DNA of 64,000 nt from Peptoniphilus stercorisuis (GCF_017874395.1 NZ_JAGGLJ010000005.1:62001-126000), one strand, 5' to 3'; shown: positions 1 to 8,163, counted from the stretch's first letter. Numbers and translations: made by a program. The notes: generated by a model not told the origin, from the letters alone.

Positions 1-19
1 CTATTTATAGAGGTGAGCG

Positions 20-1399
20 ATGGATTTTTTTAAAAGAGAATTAAATATTTTAATAAGTGATATGCAAATTACAATGAAATATCTAGATTTTAAAAAAGAG
101 ATAATTCTTGAACATTCAATAATAAGAAATGGATATATTTTAGATGAAAATTATTTATTTTATCTTTTAAATAAATTTTTAAAGGAGAATAAGATAAAAA
201 ATAATATAGATACAAATATTTATATTATTTCATCAGATATTTTAAATATAAATTTAGAACTTCCTATTATAAATGATGATGAAATCAATAGTATGATTTT
301 TTATGAAATAGAAGATAAATACCTATTGAATTTAGAAAATTATAAATATAAATTTAAATATATTAAAAATGAAGAAAATATTAAAGTAGAAGTAATTTTA
401 CTTCCAAAGGAAATAATAATAGATTATATAGATCTATTTAAAAAGTTAAAATTAAATTTAATAGGAATATATTCATATACTGAGTATATAAATAGTAAAT
501 TAAAAGAAAATATAATAATATATTTAAACATATCTCACTGTATAATTTTAATTAATGATTTTGAAAAAGTTTATATTAATACAATATTTAATGAAGATAT
601 TTCAAATTTAATAAATGAAAATAGTTTAAATATAGAAGATTTTTTAGAGATTTTAGAAATAAATGAAAATAGAGCAGAAGATAAAAGCTTTAATGAACTT
701 AGAAATAGAATGATTAATCTTAAAGATAATCAAGTTAATTTAATAAATTCTTATATAAATAAATATAATTTGCCGATTTTCTTCACAGAAAATTTATATT
801 CTGTTAAAATAGTAGAGGACCTTGAAAAATATAATGAAATAAAATTGAATTTTTTAGATATTGAAGTTTTTCCTAAAGATAATTTACAACTATTAAATTT
901 TATTGAATTTAAGATAAAAAAGAATACTTTTAAGAGAGAATATGTATTTATAATTTTATTTTTAGTGATTTTTAATGTATTAATATTTAAAAATATAAAT
1001 AATAAAAATAAAAAACTAGAAAATGAAATTGTTTATTTAAATGAAAGTATAAATAATAATAAAAAAATCTTAAATACAATGAATCCTGAAAAAATCATAT
1101 CTGAAAATAAAAGGTTAAAAAGCTTAAAAGAGGAAGATGATAATTTAAAGAAATTAAGTAAAAACAATAAATACTTTGAAAATTTAGTAATTTATTTTGA
1201 AAATTTAGACAAAGAAGATATTTTAGTTACAAACTATGAGTTTAATGAATCGTTAATTTACATAAAAGGTATTGTAAACGATATCAATATTTTAGATAAT
1301 ATAAAAAAAGATATTGAATATAAAACAAGATTAATTGAAAAAAATGTTCAAGATGACTTAATAGTGAATTTCAAATTAGAGATAGAGTTAGGTGATTAA
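20..1399 (+). CDS. PilM/PilN-like membrane protein (composite, pilus-assembly type)
   Basis: I see a cytoplasmic N-terminal half of about 305 residues, one hydrophobic segment at about residues 308-325, then a coiled-coil-prone Lys/Asn/Glu-rich stretch to about residue 395 and a small C-terminal alpha/beta domain. This order resembles type IV pilus PilM (actin-like ATPase) followed by PilN (single-pass protein with coiled coil and ferredoxin-like domain) in one chain. The Gly-rich phosphate-binding motifs of a true PilM are not evident, so nucleotide binding is doubtful. The start is ATG behind a GAGGTGA ribosome-binding site. It abuts the next gene with no gap, so the two are probably co-transcribed. 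Other pilus genes, if present, would lie left of the window. The family assignment is by architecture only. Confidence 0.5.
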   Translation: MDFFKRELNILISDMQITMKYLDFKKEIILEHSIIRNGYILDENYLFYLLNKFLKENKIKNNIDTNIYIISSDILNINLELPIINDDEINSMIFYEIEDKYLLNLENYKYKFKYIKNEENIKVEVILLPKEIIIDYIDLFKKLKLNLIGIYSYTEYINSKLKENIIIYLNISHCIILINDFEKVYINTIFNEDISNLINENSLNIEDFLEILEINENRAEDKSFNELRNRMINLKDNQVNLINSYINKYNLPIFFTENLYSVKIVEDLEKYNEIKLNFLDIEVFPKDNLQLLNFIEFKIKKNTFKREYVFIILFLVIFNVLIFKNINNKNKKLENEIVYLNESINNNKKILNTMNPEKIISENKRLKSLKEEDDNLKKLSKNNKYFENLVIYFENLDKEDILVTNYEFNESLIYIKGIVNDINILDNIKKDIEYKTRLIEKNVQDDLIVNFKLEIELGD

Positions 1400-2386
1400 A
1401 TGGAAATCGGCAAAGTATCAAATAATGATTTAAATAATTATGTTTTTAAAAATATCAATAAAAGAAGGAATGAAGTCTTATCTGGACCTAATATAGGAAT
1501 GGATACATCAGTATTAGATTTTAATGGAGATTTAATAGTTTTATCTACAGATCCAATAACTGGAGCAACAAAGGACTTGGGAAAACTTGCAATACATGTA
1601 TCTTGTAATGATGTTGCATGTGAGTGTGCAGAACCAATAGGAGTTTTGATGACTATTTTACTTCCGCCAAGTGCAACTTTAGAAGAACTTGAAGAAATTG
1701 TAAAAGATGCAAATACTGAGTGTGAAAGATTGAATGTAGAAATTATTGGTGGACATACTGAAGTAACAGATGCAGTAAATAGAATTGTAGTTGCAACTAC
1801 TGTTATTGGTAAGGTAAAAAGAGAACATTTGCCACAAAGGGAAAAAATTGAAGTTGGAGATGTAATTGCAATTTCAAAATATGTGGGAATTGAAGGTACA
1901 TCAATTATATTTAATGAAAAATATAATGAATTAAATAGTCTTTTTAATGATGAAGATATTAAAAAATTAAAGAATATGTCAAAGAGTTTTTCTGTATTAG
2001 AAGAGGCTCTAATCGCAAAAAATTATAGAGTAAAACATCTTCATGATATAACAGAAGGTGGGATTTATGGAGCTATTTGGGAAACTGCAAATGCAATAAA
2101 TCAAAAAGTTATAGTAGATTTTGAATCAATTCCTGTGTTAGACTTTACAAAGAAGATAGCAGATCATTATAATATAAATTTATATAGACTAATATCTAGT
2201 GGTAGTATGATAATGGTTGTAGCAAAGGATGATTTTATAAATTATAAAAAAGCTTGTGAGAAAGAAAATATAAAAATAACACAAGTTGGTGTTGTTGAAG
2301 AAGGTAGCGGAGCTTTTGTAAAAAAAGATAATGAAATTCATCCAATTGAAGAGCCAGGTTCAGATGAACTTTACAAAGTGGTATAG
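1400..2386 (+). CDS. AIR-synthase-related (PurM/HypE-like) protein
   Basis: The 328-residue protein has the two-domain PurM/AIR synthase-related fold pattern: an early acidic motif (STDPITG, about residues 50-56), the ATP-site segment IIGGHTEVTDAVNR (about 115-128), and a second-domain motif HDITEGGIYGA (about 214-224) that matches the Asp/Gly-rich motif of HypE, SelD and ThiL proteins. It lacks the C-terminal cysteine motif expected of HypE and the active-site Cys/Sec of SelD, so hydrogenase maturation or selenophosphate synthesis is not supported. The substrate is unknown. It sits directly between the PilM/N-like gene and the amidase gene, without gaps, and is probably in one operon with both. 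Confidence 0.75.
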   Translation: MEIGKVSNNDLNNYVFKNINKRRNEVLSGPNIGMDTSVLDFNGDLIVLSTDPITGATKDLGKLAIHVSCNDVACECAEPIGVLMTILLPPSATLEELEEIVKDANTECERLNVEIIGGHTEVTDAVNRIVVATTVIGKVKREHLPQREKIEVGDVIAISKYVGIEGTSIIFNEKYNELNSLFNDEDIKKLKNMSKSFSVLEEALIAKNYRVKHLHDITEGGIYGAIWETANAINQKVIVDFESIPVLDFTKKIADHYNINLYRLISSGSMIMVVAKDDFINYKKACEKENIKITQVGVVEEGSGAFVKKDNEIHPIEEPGSDELYKVV

Positions 2387-2397
2387 TGGAGGATTTA

Positions 2398-3669
2398 ATG
2401 AAGAAATTATTTTGTTTTTTTAGCATATTATTAATGTTTTTAAGCTCAAATGTATATGCAGAAAGTTTTAAAGTAAAAATAGACAATAAAGATGTAAATG
2501 TAAGTAAGGTTGTTGTCGAAATAAACGAAAAGGAATTAAATACTAAATTTGATTCTTATACACTATCTGGCAGAACATTTGTCCCAATTAGAGAAATTAC
2601 AGAAAGTTTAGGCGCAAAAGTTGATTGGGATAATAAAACAAGAAGTGCGACAGTATCTATGGAAAACAAACAAGTTAAATTACAAATTGATAGTGATATT
2701 GTTTATGTAGATGGCAAAAAAACAAATATTGAAGAAAATTCTATTCCTAAATTTGCAGTATATTTAAATCCAAAGAGAGAAGTTAAAACTATGGTACCAC
2801 TTAGATTTTTATCTGAAACTTTTGGATATGAAGTGAAATGGGATCAAGAAACTTATACAGCATCTATTTATACAGAGGACTATAAAAAAGATGAAAAAGA
2901 AAAAGTTGTAACTACATCATCTACAACTACAGAAATAGTTAATAATTCTAATAATAGATTTGAATCTAAATTTGAAAAAGAAGAAAGTAAATCTATTAAT
3001 AATAGTAATGAAGAAGAGTTTAAGTCTGCAGGAATAGATTTTAAAGAAGAGAAAAAAGAAGAGAAAAAAAGAAATATAACTAAGAAAATAAAATCAGATG
3101 GTCCTGTTACTATTGTAATAGATCCAGGGCATGGTGGAAAAGATCCAGGTGCAATTGGAGCGGACAAAACAAAGGAAAAAGATTTGACATTAGAAATCTC
3201 TACTAAACTTTATGATAAGCTATTAGATGATGGAATAGATACTCATATTACTAGAAGTAAAGATGAGTTTGTAGAATTATTAGATAGAGCTGGTATGGCA
3301 AATGATTTAAATGCAGAAATCTTTTTATCTATTCATATAAACTCAGCAGAAAGTTCTACTCCAAATGGGATAGAGGTATTTTATCCTAATGAAGAAGTTG
3401 TTCAAATAAAAACTGTTGAACAAAAACATTTGGCAAATTGTCTGCAAAATGCATTAATAAAAGAGACAAATGCAACAAGTAGAGGCGTTAAAAATGGTTC
3501 TAGGCTTATAGTTCTTAAAAAGACTAAAGGGGTTTCTGCACTTGCAGAACTTGGATTTATTTCTAATAGTAATGATGTTTATAATTTAAATGATGAAGAA
3601 TATCAAGAAAAATTAGTTCAAGGGTTGTATAATGGATTAAAAGATTATATAGATAATTATGTTGAATAA
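2398..3669 (+). CDS. N-acetylmuramoyl-L-alanine amidase with copper-amine-oxidase-like stalk domain
   Basis: This secreted peptidoglycan hydrolase cleaves the bond between MurNAc and L-Ala. Residues 1-21 form a signal peptide ending VYA. Residues about 30-155 look like the copper amine oxidase N-terminal domain (two FVPIREITE / MVPLRFLSE repeats), commonly a wall- or stalk-type domain in Clostridia. A Glu/Lys/Ser-rich linker follows, then an Amidase_3 domain from about residue 238 with zinc ligands in DPGHGGKDPG and LSIHINS and the catalytic Glu in LAELGFIS. I place the start at ATG 2398 because GGAGG at 2388-2392 lies 5 bases upstream and gives a clean signal peptide; an in-frame GTG at 2386 overlaps that ribosome-binding site. 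A terminator follows immediately. Confidence 0.93.
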   Translation: MKKLFCFFSILLMFLSSNVYAESFKVKIDNKDVNVSKVVVEINEKELNTKFDSYTLSGRTFVPIREITESLGAKVDWDNKTRSATVSMENKQVKLQIDSDIVYVDGKKTNIEENSIPKFAVYLNPKREVKTMVPLRFLSETFGYEVKWDQETYTASIYTEDYKKDEKEKVVTTSSTTTEIVNNSNNRFESKFEKEESKSINNSNEEEFKSAGIDFKEEKKEEKKRNITKKIKSDGPVTIVIDPGHGGKDPGAIGADKTKEKDLTLEISTKLYDKLLDDGIDTHITRSKDEFVELLDRAGMANDLNAEIFLSIHINSAESSTPNGIEVFYPNEEVVQIKTVEQKHLANCLQNALIKETNATSRGVKNGSRLIVLKKTKGVSALAELGFISNSNDVYNLNDEEYQEKLVQGLYNGLKDYIDNYVE

Positions 3670-3690
3670 GAGGTTGAAAAACCTCTTTTT
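3668..3690 (+). terminator. Rho-independent terminator after the amidase gene
   Basis: An 8-bp stem AAGAGGTT / AACCTCTT with loop GAAA is followed by a short T run. It overlaps the amidase stop codon. Confidence 0.85.
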
Positions 3691-3709
3691 TATTGAAAGG
3701 AAGAATTAG

Positions 3710-5005
3710 ATGAGGAAAGACAGAAGAAAAGACGAAATGAGATATACCGAGTTTGTACTAGATTATACTGATATTCCAGATGGATCAGTACTTGTTAAAT
3801 GTGGACAAACTAAAGTTATTTGTACAGCTATGATAGAAGAAAAAGTTCCATTCTTTTTAAAAGGAAAAAATTCAGGATGGCTATCATGTGAATATTCAAT
3901 GCTTCCAGGAGCTACTCCTAATAGAAAAGTAAGAGATATTTCAAGAGGAAAAATAGATGGTAGAACTCAAGAAATACAAAGATTAATAGGTAGAGCTTTA
4001 AGATCTTGTATTGACTTAAATAAATTAGGTGAAAAGACAATCTGGATAGACTGTGATGTAATATCAGCAGATGGTGGAACAAGAACAGCAAGTATAAATG
4101 GAGCTTTTATGGCACTTTCACTTGCAATTAAAAATGCCTTGATTGAAGGAAGTTTAAAAGAAAATCCTATTAAAAATAAAGTAGCGGCAATAAGTGTAGG
4201 TTCTGTTAATGGAGAAAAATTATTAGATTTAAAATATACAGAAGATTCATCAGCAGATGTAGATATGAATATTGTAATGGATGATAATTTAAATATTATA
4301 GAAATTCAAGGAACTGCTGAAGGAGAAACTTTTTCAAGAAGTGAATTAAATGAATTTTTAGATTTAGCTGAAATAGGAATTAATGAAATTTTTAAACTTC
4401 AAGAAGAAAAATTAAGCTTAAAAAATATAGTATTATCTACAAATAATAAAAATAAAGTTGTTGAAATAGAAAAAATATTAGAAGACAGCAATGTAAATAT
4501 TGTATCTAAAAAAGAAATAGGACTTGAAGATTTTGATGTAGAAGAAAATAAAAATACATTAGAAGGAAATGCAACTCTAAAGGCAGAAGCTATAAAAGAA
4601 AAGACAAAATTTGGAGTTTTAGCTGATGATACAGGACTTTTTGTAAATGCATTAAATTTAGAACCAGGAGTTCATTCTGCAAGATACTCAGGCGATCATG
4701 ATGATGCTAAAAATAGAGAAAAATTATTAGAAAATTTAAAAGATAAACAAGATAGAAGTGCATATTTTAAAACTGTAATAGTATATATAGATGAGGAAAA
4801 TAAAAAACATGTCTTTGAAGGAATATGTGAAGGAACTATTTCAAAAGAAATGAAAGGCAGTAGAGATTTTGGATATGACTGCATATTTATACCAGATGGA
4901 TATGACAAAACATTTGGAGAAATGGATCCAAAAGAGAAAAATAAAATAAGTCATAGAAGTAGAGCATTAGCGAAGTTACAAGATTTTTTTAAGGGAAATA
5001 ATTAA
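3710..5005 (+). CDS. rph-rdgB: Fused RNase PH and XTP/dITP pyrophosphatase (RdgB/HAM1)
   Basis: Two enzymes are joined in one 431-residue chain. Residues 1 to about 235 are RNase PH, a phosphorolytic 3'-5' exoribonuclease that trims tRNA 3' ends; GRALRSCIDL and CDVISADGGTRTA match its phosphate- and RNA-binding core. Residues from about 238 are the RdgB/Ham1 house-cleaning nucleotide pyrophosphatase, recognisable by LSTNNKNKVVEI at its start, ADDTGLFVNAL with the catalytic Asp residues, and the C-terminal KNKISHRSRALAK. Unfused RNase PH is about 240-250 residues and RdgB about 195-200, so neither part is truncated. There is no stop or frameshift between the domains. Separate adjacent genes are the usual arrangement in Bacillus. 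Confidence 0.95.
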   Translation: MRKDRRKDEMRYTEFVLDYTDIPDGSVLVKCGQTKVICTAMIEEKVPFFLKGKNSGWLSCEYSMLPGATPNRKVRDISRGKIDGRTQEIQRLIGRALRSCIDLNKLGEKTIWIDCDVISADGGTRTASINGAFMALSLAIKNALIEGSLKENPIKNKVAAISVGSVNGEKLLDLKYTEDSSADVDMNIVMDDNLNIIEIQGTAEGETFSRSELNEFLDLAEIGINEIFKLQEEKLSLKNIVLSTNNKNKVVEIEKILEDSNVNIVSKKEIGLEDFDVEENKNTLEGNATLKAEAIKEKTKFGVLADDTGLFVNALNLEPGVHSARYSGDHDDAKNREKLLENLKDKQDRSAYFKTVIVYIDEENKKHVFEGICEGTISKEMKGSRDFGYDCIFIPDGYDKTFGEMDPKEKNKISHRSRALAKLQDFFKGNN

Positions 5006-5020
5006 GCTGAAAATTCTATA

Positions 5021-5050
5021 TTGATAAAAGAACCTCTCTAAGGGTATAAT
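5021..5050 (+). promoter_or_regulatory. Sigma-A-type promoter for the acetyltransferase-like gene
   Basis: TTGATA (5021-5026) and a perfect TATAAT (5045-5050) are separated by 18 bases. They lie 29 bases upstream of the ATG at 5079. Confidence 0.7.
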
Positions 5051-5078
5051 CATAACAATATACGGAAGAGGTGAAATT

Positions 5079-5801
5079 ATGTTTTTAACGACTTATGATG
5101 TAATGAAAAAAGAAAAAGGAATTAAAGTTCCTAGGACATTAGGTGCAAGATGGATTGAACCACATGAATTAGATGAACTCTATAAGTTTATGGAAAAAAT
5201 TAGAAATGAAATGGGTGATAACAAAAATTTTGCATTAGAGCCTCAAGATACAATATTTATACCTTATGAAATGGGTGGAAAAATATTAGGTCTATTTGAT
5301 GAAGAAGGAAAAATAGTTGGTGAAAGATATATTACGCTAATAGATCATGGAAAGAGTGATTTATTAATAGATGCATCAATAGATGCAAGACCTGATGAGG
5401 TGTTGTATCTAAAATCAACTGTTATAGACACAGACTATACAGGTAATAGTTTGCAATACAAGACTCTTATATATGCAATAGATTATTTGAAAAAACATAA
5501 TATGACTAAATTTATGTCTACAATATCACCATATAATGTTTTTAGTTTAAACAGTGCAATTAAAGGAAATTTTAAAATCAGAGCTTTAAAGAAAAAATAT
5601 CCAACTGAGGAACACCCAAATGGTCTTTGGAGATGTATTTTATATTTAGATACAGAATCTGAAGAAAAATATGATACAGATTATATTTATGTAAATAGAA
5701 AAGATGTAAATAGACAAGTAGAACTTCTTGAAGATGATTATGTTGGTATAATACTGTCTGATGACAAAGAAGAAATTGGCTATGCAAAAATTTTAAAATA
5801 A
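5079..5801 (+). CDS. GNAT-like acetyltransferase family protein
   Basis: This 240-residue soluble protein is transcribed from its own promoter. Residues about 60-165 show a GNAT-like progression: a beta-rich part around GKILGLFDEEGKIVGERYITL, then EVLYLKSTVIDTDYTGNSLQ, which resembles the GNAT beta4 strand and acetyl-CoA loop, then a helix (YKTLIYAIDYLKKHN). The canonical Gln/Arg-x-x-Gly-x-Gly/Ala CoA-binding motif is degenerate (DYTGNSLQ), so catalytic activity is not certain. The ribosome-binding site GAAGAGGTG fits ATG 5079. The substrate cannot be predicted. Neighbours give no functional hint, since the downstream genes are tRNAs with separate promoters. Confidence 0.55.
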   Translation: MFLTTYDVMKKEKGIKVPRTLGARWIEPHELDELYKFMEKIRNEMGDNKNFALEPQDTIFIPYEMGGKILGLFDEEGKIVGERYITLIDHGKSDLLIDASIDARPDEVLYLKSTVIDTDYTGNSLQYKTLIYAIDYLKKHNMTKFMSTISPYNVFSLNSAIKGNFKIRALKKKYPTEEHPNGLWRCILYLDTESEEKYDTDYIYVNRKDVNRQVELLEDDYVGIILSDDKEEIGYAKILK

Positions 5802-5826
5802 ATGTAAATATAAAGTAAAAAAATCG

Positions 5827-5855
5827 TTGACAGATTAACTATAATTTGTTAAAAT
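5827..5855 (+). promoter_or_regulatory. Promoter of tRNA-His copy 1
   Basis: A perfect TTGACA (5827-5832) and TAAAAT (5850-5855) are separated by 17 bases, placing a start about 15 bases before the tRNA 5' end. Confidence 0.8.
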
Positions 5856-5876
5856 TTATTTATTGCTGATAAATGT

Positions 5877-5954
5877 GGTGGGTATGGCCTAGTTGGTTAG
5901 GGCGCAAGATTGTGGCTCTTGAGGTCGTGGGTTCAAATCCCACTATCCACCCCA
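5877..5954 (+). tRNA. tRNA-His (GTG), copy 1
   Basis: A full cloverleaf can be drawn. The acceptor GTGGGTA at 5878-5884 pairs with TATCCAC at 5944-5950. The extra G at 5877, the hallmark of tRNA-His, faces discriminator C at 5951, and CCA is encoded at 5952-5954. The anticodon stem CAAGA/TCTTG encloses a loop containing GTG, which reads His codons. The T arm is GTGGG-TTCAAAT-CCCAC. It differs from copy 2 at one position in the T loop (A here, G there). Confidence 0.97.
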
Positions 5955-5986
5955 TAATAAATTTATTAGTAATTAACAAATTAATA

Positions 5987-6015
5987 TTGACAATTCTTTT
6001 TAGAGTTGTTATAAT
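5987..6015 (+). promoter_or_regulatory. Promoter of tRNA-His copy 2
   Basis: A consensus promoter: TTGACA at 5987-5992, a 17-base spacer and TATAAT at 6010-6015. Confidence 0.88.
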
Positions 6016-6037
6016 TAATATCGTTGCTGATTAGTAT

Positions 6038-6115
6038 GGTGGGTATGGCCTAGTTGGTTAGGGCGCAAGATTGTGGCTCTTGAGGTCGTGGGTTCGAATC
6101 CCACTATCCACCCCA
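6038..6115 (+). tRNA. tRNA-His (GTG), copy 2
   Basis: The cloverleaf is the same as copy 1: G-1 at 6038, acceptor 6039-6045 paired with the end of the gene, GTG anticodon and encoded CCA at 6113-6115. The T loop has TTCGAAT instead of TTCAAAT. The leader TTGCTGATT (6024-6032) is perfectly complementary to trailer AATCAGCAA (6121-6129), so the precursor could form an extended helix outside the acceptor stem. Confidence 0.97.
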
Positions 6116-6140
6116 TAATAAATCAGCAATTTTTGTTTTT

Positions 6141-6190
6141 AAAATCAATTATTTTTTGGACTAGTGTTCAAAATTAATTGATTTTTTTTT
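6141..6190 (+). terminator. Terminator after the tRNA-His pair
   Basis: AAAATCAATTA (6141-6151) is complementary to TAATTGATTTT (6175-6185), with inner pairing TTTTGGAC / GTTCAAAA, followed by a run of nine T. The inner TTTTGGACTAGTGTTCAAAA is an imperfect dyad that could also be an operator for plsX. Confidence 0.7.
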
Positions 6191-6206
6191 CGTTTTACTA
6201 TATATT
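6178..6206 (+). promoter_or_regulatory. Candidate plsX promoter
   Basis: TTGATT (6178-6183), a 17-base spacer and TATATT (6201-6206) overlap the T run of the preceding terminator. The predicted start lies just before AAGGAGG and the plsX ATG. The -35 box is one base off consensus and the -10 box is also non-consensus. Confidence 0.45.
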
Positions 6207-6229
6207 TATTTAAGGATAAGGAGGTCATT

Positions 6230-7219
6230 ATGAGAATATTATTTGATGCTTTAGGTGGAGATAATGCACCGCTAGAAATCGTAAAAGGTGCAGTACTTGC
6301 AGCTGAAGAAATGGATATAGATATAAGTTTCGTTGGAAATGAAATTGAAATAGAAAAAATACTTAAAGAATTAAATTACAATAAAAAAGTAGAAATTATA
6401 AATGCTACAGAAAAAATAGAAAATAATGAAGAGCCAGCTTATGCAATTAGAAGAAAGAAGAATTCAAGTACAGTACTTGGACTAAAATCTCTAAAAGAAG
6501 ATAAGGTAGATGCTTTTGTGTCAGCAGGAAGTACAGGTGCACTTTTAGCTGGAGGACTTTTTATAACAAAGAGAATAGACAATGTAAAAAGAGCAGCACT
6601 TCCTACAGAGCTACCAAGTTTATCTGGTGGAACATTAGTAATAGATTCTGGTGCAAATATGGATTGTGATGCCGACTTATTACTACAATTTGCATTAATG
6701 GGAAAAACTTATTTACAAGGAATAAAAGGAATAAAAAATCCTAGAGTAGGTTTATTAAATGTAGGAACTGAAGAAGGAAAAGGAAATGCCTTAACTAAAG
6801 AAGCTTTTACATTACTTAAAAACTCAGATTTGAATTTTGTAGGAAATATTGAAGCAAGAGATGTTACTATGGGAAAATGTGATTTAGTAGTATGTGATGG
6901 TTTTGTTGGAAATGTATTACTTAAAAATACAGAAGGTGTTGCAAAATTTTTAATGCATACAATACAATCTGAGATAAAAAAAGCTGAATTATCAAAAGAG
7001 ACATTACTTGAAGTAGGTTCTTTATTTTCTAAAATGTCAAAAAATTTAGATTATAAAGAAGTTGGAGGAACTATTTTATTAGGACTAAAACAAGTTGTAG
7101 TAAAAGCTCATGGTGATTCTGATAGCATAGCTATTAAAAATGCAGCCAAAGCCGCTGTAATGGCTTTAAATAATAATATAATAGAAACATTAGAAAGGGA
7201 TTTTAAGGAGAAAATATGA
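6230..7219 (+). CDS. plsX: Phosphate acyltransferase PlsX
   Basis: PlsX converts acyl-ACP and phosphate to acyl-phosphate, the first committed step of Gram-positive phosphatidic acid synthesis; PlsY, encoded at 46.1 kb, uses the product. The 329-residue length is typical. The N-terminal LFDALGGDNAPLEIVKGA is the family start motif, and SAGSTGALLAGG (about residues 99-110) and VVCDGFVGNVLLK (about 222-234) are core PlsX motifs. Its stop overlaps the acpP start by 4 bases, so coupled translation with acyl carrier protein is likely. AAGGAGG sits 4-5 bases before the ATG. Confidence 0.98.
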   Translation: MRILFDALGGDNAPLEIVKGAVLAAEEMDIDISFVGNEIEIEKILKELNYNKKVEIINATEKIENNEEPAYAIRRKKNSSTVLGLKSLKEDKVDAFVSAGSTGALLAGGLFITKRIDNVKRAALPTELPSLSGGTLVIDSGANMDCDADLLLQFALMGKTYLQGIKGIKNPRVGLLNVGTEEGKGNALTKEAFTLLKNSDLNFVGNIEARDVTMGKCDLVVCDGFVGNVLLKNTEGVAKFLMHTIQSEIKKAELSKETLLEVGSLFSKMSKNLDYKEVGGTILLGLKQVVVKAHGDSDSIAIKNAAKAAVMALNNNIIETLERDFKEKI

Positions 7220-7437
7220 AAGAAAAAGTATTAGAACTTATTGCAGAACAATTTGATAAAGATATAGATGAATTAAATGAGGAAATGTCTTTTATAGATG
7301 ATTTAAATGCAGACTCAGTAGATATTGTTGAGCTTGTTATGAGTATAGAAGATGAATTTTCTGTAGAAATAGAAGATGAAGAATTAGAAAACTTAAAAAC
7401 TATTGGAGATGTTTTAGAATTTATAGAAGAATTATAA
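7216..7437 (+). CDS. acpP: Acyl carrier protein
   Basis: This 73-residue acidic protein carries acyl chains on a phosphopantetheine arm in fatty acid and phospholipid synthesis. The attachment serine lies in NADSVDIVELVM (Ser at about residue 35). The usual DSL motif is DSV here, a conservative change. The family helices DLNADSVDIVEL and EELENLKTIGDVLEFI are intact. It overlaps plsX by 4 bases and is followed 21 bases later by rnc, matching the plsX-acpP-rnc-smc order common in Firmicutes. Confidence 0.97.
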   Translation: MKEKVLELIAEQFDKDIDELNEEMSFIDDLNADSVDIVELVMSIEDEFSVEIEDEELENLKTIGDVLEFIEEL

Positions 7438-7458
7438 TTTAAAAGTAGGGTGATCTAA

Positions 7459-8163
7459 ATGCCGAAAGGAGCAAAGGAGCTTCTTAAAAAATTGGAATAT
7501 GATTTTGAAAATATTGAATATTTAGATATAGCTCTTACACATTCATCCTTTGTAAATGAACATATATCAAAAACTAATAATGTCAGTAATGAAAGATTTG
7601 AATTTCTAGGAGATGCAGTATTAGATTTAATTATAGGTGAATATTTCTTTAGAAGTGATGAGAGTCTAAGAGAAGGAAAACTTTCAAAACTAAGATCAGA
7701 AGTTGTCAATGAACAAAGTTTAGCTAAAGTTTCAAATGAGTTAAAATTAGGATCCTTTATAAAGTTTGGGAAAGGTGAACTTAAAAGTGGTGGAAATCAA
7801 AGAGAATCTATTTTAGCAGATGCTTTAGAAGCTCTAATAGGAGCTATATATTTAGATTCAGATTTAGAAACAATAACTAAAATTGTACTCAAATTATTTG
7901 AAAATATTTTAAAAGAAGCTGAAAGCAAAAAAAACTTTACTGATTACAAATCAAGACTTCAAGAAAACTTACAACAATACAATAAAAATGTAGTTGAATA
8001 TGTATTAGATAAAGAAGAAGGACCTGATAATAATAAACTATTTTATTCATCAGTTAAAGTAGATGGAGAAGTAGTTGGTTGTGGAAGTGGAAAAACTAAG
8101 AAAAAGTCAGAACAAATAGCAGCGAAAAGAGCATTATTAAAACTAGGTGAAAAAAATGTCTAA
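7459..8163 (+). CDS. rnc: Ribonuclease III
   Basis: RNase III is a double-strand-specific endoribonuclease acting on rRNA precursors and structured mRNAs. The signature ERFEFLGDAVLDLIIGEY (about residues 45-62) carries the metal-binding Glu and Asp; the second acidic pair lies in ADALEALIGAIYLD (about 116-129). A double-stranded RNA-binding domain occupies the C-terminus from about residue 155 (DYKSRLQENLQQYN ... KKKSEQIAAKRALLKL). Its 234 residues are typical. The last 8 bases overlap the next gene's ATG. Confidence 0.98.
   Translation: MPKGAKELLKKLEYDFENIEYLDIALTHSSFVNEHISKTNNVSNERFEFLGDAVLDLIIGEYFFRSDESLREGKLSKLRSEVVNEQSLAKVSNELKLGSFIKFGKGELKSGGNQRESILADALEALIGAIYLDSDLETITKIVLKLFENILKEAESKKNFTDYKSRLQENLQQYNKNVVEYVLDKEEGPDNNKLFYSSVKVDGEVVGCGSGKTKKKSEQIAAKRALLKLGEKNV

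Noticed and set aside
1400-2386. Selenophosphate synthetase (SelD) or HypE identity
   Set aside because: The required active-site Cys/Sec or C-terminal Cys motif is absent, and there are no selenium or hydrogenase genes around it.
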